NCBI GenBank assembly: GCA_017619635.1
Contig: JAFZRZ010000072.1
Coordinates: 1 to 64,000, forward strand
Reading direction: 5' to 3'
Origin: Lachnospiraceae bacterium
GTDB taxonomy: Bacteria; Bacillota; Clostridia; Lachnospirales; Lachnospiraceae
Length of the DNA stretch: 64,000 bases
Below the pieces are notes generated by a model. The model worked only from the letters and a program-made list of their open reading frames with translations. It did not search any database and had not been told where the DNA came from. The translations under genes were made by a program, and so were the position numbers. Below are positions 34,449 to 42,796 of the stretch, piece by piece. How positions within the stretch are numbered: the stretch's first letter is position 1; each line of letters begins with the position of its first letter.

Positions 34449-36176
34449 ATGAACAACAGTGACAATGTGAAGACGATAGGTCTGATACATGAGGATATAT
34501 TTACTGATTTTGCCAAAGAGATCATTCACAGTGTGGTACATTATGCTATCGGCAGAAAAGACGTTAAGATCGTTGTGATCGCCGGAAGACAGGATGAATC
34601 CAATGATGATCATGACAAACTTCATCAGTATAAGCAGGTATATAACACGATATTTGACATTGGGGATTTATGCAGATTTGACGGCCTTATCGTCACGCTT
34701 CCCAATATAAATATGATACAGCAGTATAAGAATTTCATGAATATCCCCAAAGTCTTTGTCGCAACCGATGCACCAGGAGAGATAACCGTCAATTACAACG
34801 ATGAGATGGGTATCAGGGAGACTATGGATTATCTCGTCAGATCATGCGGCTATACGAAGATCTGTATGCTTGGCGGCAGGGATGAGAATGCCGATGCGCA
34901 AAGGAGGAAGAAGATATTCATCCGCTGTCTGAAAGAGAACAATCTTGAGTATTCTGAAAAGCAGTATGAGAAATCCGATATGTCTGTAAACAGTCAGAAG
35001 GCGGCTTTGAGACTTCTTAACAGAAATCCGGATGTCCAGGCGATATTTTGTGTTAATGACCAGTCTGCGGTTGGACTGTATGATGTCATGAAAAAAAGGG
35101 ATATGATCCCTGGAAAGGATATCAAAGTGTTTGGGTTTGATAACACGCTCATGGCTGGAGAGATGATCCCTTCACTTTCTTCCATAGGTCCGGATGTGGC
35201 AACTCTGGGACAGACTGCGATGGAACTGCTGTTAGCCAAACTCTCGGGAGCGGAGGTTTGTTCTGTTGAGATCCCGACAAGGCTTTATGGAAGAAGCTCT
35301 CTTGAGTATGAGATGTACGAATACAATCTTAAAGAGATGCTCAATGTTGATACGGCTTTCATATACAGGATGTTTGATGACTGTCTTTACAGGTACAGAT
35401 CAGAGATCATCGATCGCGGAGCGATAGATCTCAGACGACTTTTCTTTGAATTCATTTCTCGAATGCTCATTGCCATGAAAAACAGGGTTATGAATGATGA
35501 TGAATATGATGAGATATGCAAGCTTATTGATATATTCTTTGAAAACGGTGCAATGAAATACACGGATGCAGATAAGTTTTTAAAAAGCGTTGATCGTCTT
35601 CAGGGAGCGATGAACGAGTCCCAGAGGTCATTATATGTGAATTCCAAGAATAACAGGCTGTTTGCACGAATGAAGGATAAAGCAATCCAGGCTCAGGCAA
35701 TCTCAAAGAGGATGGAGACAAAAGGTTACAACTTTGGAAGAGAAAGCATATTTGATTTCAATATTGAGACCCAGGTTTATGAAAAACCCGTCCCAGATGC
35801 TATTGATAGGATCATAGCAAATTATAGCAGACTTGGACTGGTCAATTCGGCTCTTTACATGTTTGATGATCCTATTGGATACGATCTTAACAAGAAGATA
35901 CGTTTCCCTGGTCTGATTTATCTTAAATGTATTGTGAGAGCCGGTGAGCTGCATATGATTCCGCTGGAGAAGCAGGAGTGTCGTCTTGACAGTATATTTA
36001 ACAGGGAGGAACTGCCGGTTTCAAAAAAAGGTTATACCGCATATCCGATATTCTGCGGAAAGTATATTTTTGGAATGGTGGTGACTGGTATGGAGCGACA
36101 ACTGCTTGATAAGGGAGAATATATAACTTCACAGCTTGGAAGAGCTCTGTATATGAATTGGGACTGGGACAAATGA
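34449..36176 (+). CDS. LacI/binding-protein-like cytoplasmic sensor with no output domain
   Basis: 575 residues. About 8-290 match the type 1 periplasmic-binding fold (FDGLIVTLPN, KICMLGGRDENADAQRR, AIFCVNDQSAVGLYD, FGFDNTLMAG), with no signal peptide and no HTH. The remaining ~280 residues include helical and GAF-like parts but no GGDEF, EAL, HTH or kinase. It is related in its first half to the divergent GGDEF sensor. Located 30 bp after the FIST-EAL gene and 20 bp before the hybrid kinase, so it probably delivers ligand information to one of them by protein contact. Confidence 0.78.
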   Translation: MNNSDNVKTIGLIHEDIFTDFAKEIIHSVVHYAIGRKDVKIVVIAGRQDESNDDHDKLHQYKQVYNTIFDIGDLCRFDGLIVTLPNINMIQQYKNFMNIPKVFVATDAPGEITVNYNDEMGIRETMDYLVRSCGYTKICMLGGRDENADAQRRKKIFIRCLKENNLEYSEKQYEKSDMSVNSQKAALRLLNRNPDVQAIFCVNDQSAVGLYDVMKKRDMIPGKDIKVFGFDNTLMAGEMIPSLSSIGPDVATLGQTAMELLLAKLSGAEVCSVEIPTRLYGRSSLEYEMYEYNLKEMLNVDTAFIYRMFDDCLYRYRSEIIDRGAIDLRRLFFEFISRMLIAMKNRVMNDDEYDEICKLIDIFFENGAMKYTDADKFLKSVDRLQGAMNESQRSLYVNSKNNRLFARMKDKAIQAQAISKRMETKGYNFGRESIFDFNIETQVYEKPVPDAIDRIIANYSRLGLVNSALYMFDDPIGYDLNKKIRFPGLIYLKCIVRAGELHMIPLEKQECRLDSIFNREELPVSKKGYTAYPIFCGKYIFGMVVTGMERQLLDKGEYITSQLGRALYMNWDWDK

Positions 36177-36196
36177 TCTAAATAAAGGGGAAATAT

Positions 36197-39100
36197 ATGG
36201 ATATATTCTCGATACCTTCGATACTGGACAGTGCTGGATTTCAGATATCCACGATCATGATATGCATATCATGTCTGTACTATACATCCATCCACGGAAG
36301 GACCGACAAACTTCATAATAAGATATTCATTATCATATTGTGGAACCTTTTGGTGACCGCGCTGTGCAACCTTGTGTCGGCGATAGTAAATCCGAAGGTT
36401 AATTCGTCTGATCTCTTATTCTCGATAAGATCATTTTCACAGTATATCTATTTTGTGCTGCATTCACTTCTTGCACCACTGTTCTGTTTCTATGTCTCCG
36501 TGATCACCGGAGCAAATCAAAAACTTGGAAGATCAAAAAGATTCATCTATGAGTTTCCGATGTATGTTACAACTATCCTGACCCTTATCAATCCTCTTAC
36601 GGGCTGGATATATAATTTCAGTGAAGCGCGTGAATACCAAAGAGCGTGGGGTATCTCGATAATCTATGGTGTCAGCACTCTGTATTTTATATTTGCTGTC
36701 GTGGTTTTACTTTTCTTCTGGGATTCAATAACAGTCAAGGCAAAGCGGGTGATGGTCTTTTTCTTTGTCATAGTGACATTCGGTACTCTTGCCCAGTTGT
36801 TATTCGCCGCTTTTCACATTGAACTTCTCGCGGAAGCACTTGCGATGACCGGTATCATGATAAGCATAGAGAATGAGGATGACAGAAAGGACTCACTGAC
36901 GGGTATACAGAACCATGTGGCTCTTACCCAGGATATAAGAAAGCTCTTAAAGATCAATTCGCCTTTCTCGATCATATGCATAAAGATGCATAATCCGCTC
37001 AATCTGATGCAGATCATCGGACCTTCAAACATAGGCATGCTCACCGGGATGACAGTCGAGTATCTTGGATCGCTTGTCAATAAGAACAGTATTTACTATG
37101 TCGGCCCCGGAACTTTTGTCGTATTATGCGAGAGCGAAATGATGGACGATGCCAAAAAGATCGCAAAGACCATCCGCGACAGGTTTAAAAAGGGCTGGGA
37201 ATTCCAGGGCAGGATAAACAGTTTTGCTGCCTCCCTTCTGCTTGCGGAGGTACCAAAAGATATACAGGATATATCGGATATAATGACGCTGATACATGCG
37301 AGCATCCCCGACAGCTTTGTTAATGATGACTCTGTGATAAGCGGCAGCGGACTCGATGTGATACTGAGACAGAGAAGAAATGAGAAAGCAGTTCTGGAAG
37401 GCCTTAAGAATAACAGCTATGAGGTATTCTATCAGCCGATCTATACGTCAAAGAATCTTGGCATATGCTCGGGCGAGGCTCTGTTAAGGTTAAAGGATGA
37501 AACCGTGGGAGAGCTGTACCCTGCTGATTTCCTCCCCATAGCAGAAAGAGGTGAGTTCATCTTTGAACTCGGTGATTTCGTGCTTGAGGAGGTGTGTAAA
37601 TTCTTAAACAGCGGCATACCGATAGAGATGGGCATCGAGACCTTAAACATCAATCTGTCTGTGGTCCAGTGCATACAGTCCCAGTACGCAGATCATATCA
37701 AGGATATCATTTCCAGATATGATATAGATCCTTCAAGGATAACGTTTGAGATAATGGAATCCGCAGCTTCCACCGATCTGAGATCGCTCACGACATTTGT
37801 GAATAAACTCAGAGATTTCGGATGTGGATTCATTGTCAATGATTACGGTATGGGTTATTCAAATATCCATTCCATTTTCAATATGAATATCGACACAGTA
37901 AAGATCGACAAGTCGATATTAAGAGAGGCTGTAAACTCCGATATAGGAAGGATAATACTCGACAGCTCGATCTCAATGATAAAGAAGATAGGAAAGAAGA
38001 TAATAATCTCAGGAATAGAGGATCAGAACCAGGTCGATATGGCTGTCGATATGGGGATAGATTACCTTCAGGGATTCTATTTCTCAAATCCTATCTCCCA
38101 GAATGAGTTCATAACTGTTTTGAAAGCGACCAAACTCGCAAAGATGGAGGAGCAGAAAGCCATCGCATCCAATGAAGCCATGAGCAGCTTTCTTGCCAAC
38201 GTGTCACATGAGATAAGAACTCCGATAAATGCTGTACTTGGCATGGATGAGATGATCTTAAGGGAGAGCAAGGATGAGAAGATAGTTGAGTATGCAAAGA
38301 CTATAGAAGGAGCCGGCAGGACTCTGCTTGCTCTCATAAACGACATACTTGATATCTCAAAGATCGAACTCGGTAAGATGGAGATAGCTAATGCCGAGTA
38401 TGAGCTTTCAACAGTCCTTATAGACGTGGTAAAAATGATGCAGCAAAAGGCATCTGGAAAGAATCTTTCTGTCATCCTTGATGTGGATCCGAAGACACCC
38501 TCTAGACTTTTGGGCGATGAGAGGAGACTGCGCCAGATCTTAATAAACATAATGAACAATGCTGTCAAATATACGGAGAAAGGTTCTGTAACGTTAAAGG
38601 TACTGTTTGAGAATCTAAGATCTGACAGCGTTGATATCGTGTTCAAGGTAAAGGATACCGGAATAGGTATAAGACAGGAGGACATACCGAGCCTGTTTGA
38701 CAAGTTTACAAGACTCGATACAGACAAGAACAAGACGATAGAAGGAACAGGACTTGGCCTTGCGATAACCAGCCAGATACTAAATCTGATGGACGGAAAG
38801 ATAGATGTTAAGAGCACATACGGAAAGGGAAGCACGTTTACGGTACGCCTGCCCCAGATGCTTGTATCATCTGATGAGATAGGAGATATAAAGCTTTTAA
38901 AGAATACACCTGACAGATCAAAGCAGATCGGCTTCACATTCACTGCTCCGGATGCTCAGATCCTGATAGTGGATGATACCGATGTCAACCGTCTTGTTGT
39001 AAAGGAACTCCTGGCTGTTACGGGAGTCAAGATCGATGAGGCGGAAAGTGGCAATGAGTGTCTCGAAAAAGTAAAGAATAAAGCTTATGATCTTATATTC

Positions 39101-39946
39101 CTTGATTACAGGATGCCGGGAATGGACGGTATAGAGGTCCTCAAAGCTCTATCCGATCTTGAGGGTAACTTAAGCAAGGATGCAGTCATAGTGGCACTCA
39201 CTGCAAATGCGGTAACGGGAGCAAGGGAAAGATTCCTGGACGAGGGTTTTGATGACTTTATCACAAAGCCGGTTTCGGGCAGCAAACTTATGAACCTGCT
39301 CATGATGTATCTTCCGGGTGACAAGATATCTGCCGCACCGGGGGTTGATGATACACAGTATCAGGAAGAAAAAAAGAGTGAATGGCTCTTAAAACTTGAA
39401 GACGCAGGTATCAATACCGATAACGGTCTTAACAACTGCGGAACTGAGAATGTCTATAAAAAGGTGATGTCGGATTTTATAAACAGCATCCCTTCTAAGA
39501 CTGAGATATTAGATAAGAGTTTTAAAGAAAAAGACTATATAAGATATGAGATAGAGATCCATGCGGTAAAGAGCTCGGCACGCATCATAGGGGCAGATGA
39601 ACTGGCAGATCTTGCACGGGATATGGAACAAGCCTGCATGGATAAAGAAACATCATTTGTTGATGACAATCATGAAAAGGCTTTGTCACTGCTTTTGGAT
39701 ATCTCAAAACTTAAAGAGGAAGAGACAGTGGTGCCCACTAAGGGAAAGATAGATGAGAATACATGGTCTGATGCGATCGTAACGATACGTGAGTTTGCCC
39801 AGAACATGGATAAATCAAATATCGAATTCATACTTGAGTCTTTAAAACAGTACGAACTGACTGAATATATGGTACAATGTACTAAAGAGATAGAGATGAT
39901 GGTCTCTCAGCTCGAATGGGATAAACTGTCATCATTTGGAGAATGA
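36197..39946 (+). CDS. 7TM-GGDEF(deg)-EAL(deg)-HisKA-HATPase-REC-Hpt hybrid signalling protein
   Basis: 1249 residues. About 1-230 holds seven or so membrane helices. About 235-395 is a GGDEF-like domain with GPGTF at the active-site turn. About 400-655 is EAL: E427-A-L and K in VKIDKS are kept, but the DD motif reads N548-D549 and the Glu of EGVE is Ser605, so hydrolysis is doubtful and c-di-GMP binding more likely. H671 (SHEIRTPINA) is the kinase phospho-site, the N-box lies near 787, G boxes DTGIGI and GTGLGLA follow, D970 (FLDYRMPGMDG) is the receiver site, and H1122 (HAVKSSA) the Hpt site. A full phosphorelay behind an EAL module is unusual. Next gene starts 1 bp later. Confidence 0.88.
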   Translation: MDIFSIPSILDSAGFQISTIMICISCLYYTSIHGRTDKLHNKIFIIILWNLLVTALCNLVSAIVNPKVNSSDLLFSIRSFSQYIYFVLHSLLAPLFCFYVSVITGANQKLGRSKRFIYEFPMYVTTILTLINPLTGWIYNFSEAREYQRAWGISIIYGVSTLYFIFAVVVLLFFWDSITVKAKRVMVFFFVIVTFGTLAQLLFAAFHIELLAEALAMTGIMISIENEDDRKDSLTGIQNHVALTQDIRKLLKINSPFSIICIKMHNPLNLMQIIGPSNIGMLTGMTVEYLGSLVNKNSIYYVGPGTFVVLCESEMMDDAKKIAKTIRDRFKKGWEFQGRINSFAASLLLAEVPKDIQDISDIMTLIHASIPDSFVNDDSVISGSGLDVILRQRRNEKAVLEGLKNNSYEVFYQPIYTSKNLGICSGEALLRLKDETVGELYPADFLPIAERGEFIFELGDFVLEEVCKFLNSGIPIEMGIETLNINLSVVQCIQSQYADHIKDIISRYDIDPSRITFEIMESAASTDLRSLTTFVNKLRDFGCGFIVNDYGMGYSNIHSIFNMNIDTVKIDKSILREAVNSDIGRIILDSSISMIKKIGKKIIISGIEDQNQVDMAVDMGIDYLQGFYFSNPISQNEFITVLKATKLAKMEEQKAIASNEAMSSFLANVSHEIRTPINAVLGMDEMILRESKDEKIVEYAKTIEGAGRTLLALINDILDISKIELGKMEIANAEYELSTVLIDVVKMMQQKASGKNLSVILDVDPKTPSRLLGDERRLRQILINIMNNAVKYTEKGSVTLKVLFENLRSDSVDIVFKVKDTGIGIRQEDIPSLFDKFTRLDTDKNKTIEGTGLGLAITSQILNLMDGKIDVKSTYGKGSTFTVRLPQMLVSSDEIGDIKLLKNTPDRSKQIGFTFTAPDAQILIVDDTDVNRLVVKELLAVTGVKIDEAESGNECLEKVKNKAYDLIFLDYRMPGMDGIEVLKALSDLEGNLSKDAVIVALTANAVTGARERFLDEGFDDFITKPVSGSKLMNLLMMYLPGDKISAAPGVDDTQYQEEKKSEWLLKLEDAGINTDNGLNNCGTENVYKKVMSDFINSIPSKTEILDKSFKEKDYIRYEIEIHAVKSSARIIGADELADLARDMEQACMDKETSFVDDNHEKALSLLLDISKLKEEETVVPTKGKIDENTWSDAIVTIREFAQNMDKSNIEFILESLKQYELTEYMVQCTKEIEMMVSQLEWDKLSSFGE

Positions 39947-39947
39947 T

Positions 39948-40703
39948 ATGAGATCTATACTTATTGTAAGAGATGAAAAGACATTTATGGTAAATGCCAT
40001 GGTATCCAATATCAAGGAGGCGGGCCATTATGTCAAAGAGGTTCCTTTCAATGCTATAGGGATAGAAGCGGATCTTAAGGCTTCGGATGTTGTTGTCATA
40101 TATGCCGATGATACTTTAAGCGATAATGCCGAAGGGCTGATCCGTATAAAGGATCTTTGCATCGATTTTGACAAGCGTCTTGTGTTTATCGGAAGCAAAC
40201 GGGAAAATGAGGTGATTGAGTCTTATATACCAAAGCATCTGTTTGCCGAGATGTTTGAGCGTCCGCTGGATATGAACAAATTCATAGAAAAGATAAACAG
40301 GATGTTTGAGGACAAGGCAAAAGAGAAAAGAAAGAAGTTCATCCTGTTATGTGATGATGACGTTACATTCTTAAATATAATGAACGAGTGGCTTAAGGAT
40401 TACTACACTGTGGGTCTTGCAAAGTCAGGCGTCCAGGCGATCACATGGATAGCAAGAAACAATGTGGATCTTATCTTACTTGATTATGAGATGCCCACCG
40501 TTGACGGACTTAAGGTGTACGAGATGTTAAAGAGTGAGCAGTTCTCAAAAGATATCCCGATAATGTTCCTTACCGGAAAAAAGGAAAAGCTTGCGATATT
40601 GAAAGCAATGGCCTTAAAGCCTGCCGGATATATATTAAAGGATATAAGCAAGCAGCAGCTTTTGGGTAAGATCGAGGACTATTTTGCAAAAAACGGCGCG
40701 TAA
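39948..40703 (+). CDS. Double receiver-domain response regulator
   Basis: 251 residues from ATG 39948, with TTTGGAGA upstream. The first half is a receiver-like domain with altered acidic pocket (LIVRDEKTF, VVVIYADDT). The second half is a standard receiver: LLCDDDVTF, the phosphorylation Asp in LLDYEMPTVDG, Thr in FLTGK and Lys in ILKD. There is no DNA-binding or enzymatic output. It is the obvious phosphate acceptor from the Hpt domain of the preceding hybrid kinase, and might pass it on or act by protein contact. Confidence 0.87.
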   Translation: MRSILIVRDEKTFMVNAMVSNIKEAGHYVKEVPFNAIGIEADLKASDVVVIYADDTLSDNAEGLIRIKDLCIDFDKRLVFIGSKRENEVIESYIPKHLFAEMFERPLDMNKFIEKINRMFEDKAKEKRKKFILLCDDDVTFLNIMNEWLKDYYTVGLAKSGVQAITWIARNNVDLILLDYEMPTVDGLKVYEMLKSEQFSKDIPIMFLTGKKEKLAILKAMALKPAGYILKDISKQQLLGKIEDYFAKNGA

Positions 40704-40716
40704 GACGCATTCAAAT

Positions 40717-40737
40717 AACACTTTACACGTAAGTGTT
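40717..40737 (+). repeat. Inverted repeat AACACTT-N7-AAGTGTT in the glnA leader
   Basis: Perfect 7-bp arms at 40717-40723 and 40731-40737, loop TACACGT. It lies 14 bp after the double-receiver gene and about 120 bp before glnA. It could be a regulator site or the first of two RNA hairpins. No T-run follows. Confidence 0.5.
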
Positions 40738-40764
40738 AAAGTAATAAAATATCTGTGTCGGAAA

Positions 40765-40817
40765 AATATAGGCGCTAGGTATCTGCAAAGGGGCAGAGCT
40801 ACCAGCGCTTATTTTAA
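40765..40817 (+). promoter_or_regulatory. Long hairpin in the glnA leader with an ANTAR-like hexaloop tip
   Basis: GCGCT (40772) and GGTA pair with TACC (40800) and AGCGC (to 40808). The tip is CTGC (40783-40786), loop AAAGGG, GCAG (40793-40796). ANTAR proteins bind hairpins whose six-base loops have A at position 1 and G at position 4; AAAGGG fits. A-rich sequence before and TTATTTT after extend the stem, so it may also act as a terminator. Only one hexaloop hairpin was found; the classical target has two. Confidence 0.45.
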
Positions 40818-40855
40818 GTTAATTAGATTTTTTATGTTATGAAAGGAAACAGGGC

Positions 40856-42133
40856 ATGAATACAAAAAAAGACATTATGAAGATGATCGAGGAAGAGGAC
40901 GTAGAGTTTATAAGACTCCAGTTTACCGATGTGTGGGGTAACCTAAAGAATATCGCAGTCACCCCCGGGCAGATGAAGAAGGTCATGGACAATATGTATT
41001 CCTTCGAGAGTTCTGCTCTGTTCAACGATATATATGAATATAATGAAGAGATCTTTCTTCATCCAGACCTTGACACATTTGTTATCCTTCCCTGGAGACC
41101 GCAGCAGGCAAAGGTAGGAAAGCTTACCTGTGATATCTGTTATGCGGACGGAAAACTGTGTGACAAGAGCCCCAGAACAATACTTAAGAAGATGGTTAAG
41201 GAGGCAAAGGATAAAGGATACACATTCATAGTAAGTCCCGAGTGTGAGTTCTTCTTATTCCATACTGATGAGAACGGTAACCCCACCACGATGACACATG
41301 AGAAGGCAGGATACCTTGATGTCGGTCCTGTGGATTTTGGTGAGAATGCAAGACGTGAGATGGTCCTTACTCTTGAGGAGATGGGCTTTGAGATAGAATC
41401 ATCACATCATGAGAAGGCACCTGCACAGCACGAGATAGATCTGGCACAGGCAGGAAGCCTGGAAACCGCTGATGCCGTGATGACATTCAAGTTCGCAGTA
41501 AGATCGATCGCCAAGAGATTCGGTCTTTATGCTACGTTTATGCCCAAGCCCAGGACTGATGTTGCTGGAAGCGGCATGCATCTTAATTTCTCTGTCTACA
41601 AGGACGGTGTGAATATTTTTGATGACAAGAATGATGAAGTCAGCGATGATGCAAAGTACTTTATTGGCGGTATCATGGCTCATGCTGAAGCTATGTGTGC
41701 TGTAACAAATCCGACAGTCAATTCATACAAGAGAATACTTGCGGGATTCAATGCACCCGGTGAGATAAACTGGTCATGCAGAGGAGAAAAATCACTTATC
41801 AGACATCACAGAAATGCTGATGAGACAAGGATAGAATTAAGATTCCCCGATACTTCGGCAAATCCCTATCTTACCATAGCTGTATGTATAGCAGCTGGAC
41901 TTGACGGTATTGAAAAGAAGATCGTTCCGGATGAGGAGAACGGACTTGTTCCAAAGAAACTGCCCGGAAGTCTTTTGGATGCGGTAAAGCGCATGCAGGA
42001 GGATCAGGTGATAGTTGATGCTCTCGGTGAAGAGTTTACAAAGATATATAAAGAGATCAAGGATAAGGAGTGTGAGGACTACATGCTCCAGGTCTCTGAG
42101 TGGGAGATACGGAACTACCTGGACAGAATGTAG
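40856..42133 (+). CDS. glnA: Glutamine synthetase (type I, GlnA)
   Basis: 425 residues, slightly short for GSI (usual 440-470). It shows the beta-grasp N-terminus (EFIRLQFTDVWGNLKNIAV), the catalytic PECEFFLF, the ATP/NH4 loop GSGMHLNFSVY, NSYKRI, and the RIELRFPD end. The enzyme makes glutamine from glutamate, ammonia and ATP. Start ATG 40856 with GAAAGGAAAC. It is followed by an ANTAR regulator 11 bp later, as in many clostridia, so it is probably controlled by RNA antitermination in response to nitrogen. Confidence 0.93.
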   Translation: MNTKKDIMKMIEEEDVEFIRLQFTDVWGNLKNIAVTPGQMKKVMDNMYSFESSALFNDIYEYNEEIFLHPDLDTFVILPWRPQQAKVGKLTCDICYADGKLCDKSPRTILKKMVKEAKDKGYTFIVSPECEFFLFHTDENGNPTTMTHEKAGYLDVGPVDFGENARREMVLTLEEMGFEIESSHHEKAPAQHEIDLAQAGSLETADAVMTFKFAVRSIAKRFGLYATFMPKPRTDVAGSGMHLNFSVYKDGVNIFDDKNDEVSDDAKYFIGGIMAHAEAMCAVTNPTVNSYKRILAGFNAPGEINWSCRGEKSLIRHHRNADETRIELRFPDTSANPYLTIAVCIAAGLDGIEKKIVPDEENGLVPKKLPGSLLDAVKRMQEDQVIVDALGEEFTKIYKEIKDKECEDYMLQVSEWEIRNYLDRM

Positions 42134-42144
42134 GAGGATAGCTT

Positions 42145-42687
42145 ATGGGCAGCATACTTATAGTGATGCCCAAAAGTGATGATGCGAACCATATAGCCCG
42201 CATGCTGGCAGAACGCGGACAGATGCTGGATACTGAAGTGTGTCAGACTGCCGCAGATGTTTTAAGGATATCCCATGACAGAGACTACGGTGTTGTGATA
42301 TGCACCAGACAGATGAAGGATATGAGCTATATGGAGTTGTCGGGTTACCTTCCGGTTTATTTCGGCATGATAGTTCTTACAAAAGATCCGGAACTCGATA
42401 CATACAGTGACAATATCATAAAGCTCATGATGCCGTTTAAACCAAGCGAGCTTATCTCTACCATAGAAATGATCACCTCGGTCTTCATAAGAAAGATAAG
42501 GAAGAAAGGCAATATCCCCATAAAGAGGAGCAAGAGCCAGAACCAGGTGGTCGATGATGCCAAGAGACTGTTAATGGAAAGAAATGCGATGAGTGAGCCC
42601 GAGGCCTTCAGATATATACAGAAGACCAGTATGGATACGGGAAGGACAATGGTCGAATCGGCTCAGATGATATTGATGATCGGATAA
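42145..42687 (+). CDS. Response-regulator-like ANTAR RNA-binding protein
   Basis: 180 residues. The N-terminal ~120 are a receiver-like fold without the full acidic pocket (the phospho-Asp region reads VVICTRQMKDMS). The C-terminal ~60 are an ANTAR domain, three helices with the conserved LLMERNAMSEPEAFRYIQKTSMDTGRTM pattern (Asn/Met-rich turn, Ala, Arg). ANTAR proteins bind paired hexaloop hairpins in leaders and prevent termination. It adjoins glnA and likely regulates nitrogen genes. Confidence 0.86.
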   Translation: MGSILIVMPKSDDANHIARMLAERGQMLDTEVCQTAADVLRISHDRDYGVVICTRQMKDMSYMELSGYLPVYFGMIVLTKDPELDTYSDNIIKLMMPFKPSELISTIEMITSVFIRKIRKKGNIPIKRSKSQNQVVDDAKRLLMERNAMSEPEAFRYIQKTSMDTGRTMVESAQMILMIG

Positions 42688-42705
42688 AAGTATCACCTTT
42701 TGGGA

Positions 42706-42736
42706 GAAATATGAATATTAGTATTTCATTTTTTTT
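42706..42736 (+). terminator. AT-rich terminator after the ANTAR gene
   Basis: GAAATA (42706-42711) pairs with TATTTC (42722-42727), partly extended inward, followed by T8 (42729-42736). The stem is AT-only, so it is moderate. Confidence 0.6.
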
Positions 42737-42796
42737 AAAAATGTGTAAAATGGTAAAGGATGCTTTTTAACAAAGTTGTTTTTTGGAGGAAATGAG

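Noticed and set aside
38077..38943. 288-codon minus-strand frame opposite the hybrid kinase
   Set aside because: Antisense shadow of the HisKA/HATPase region, which has all motifs on the + strand.
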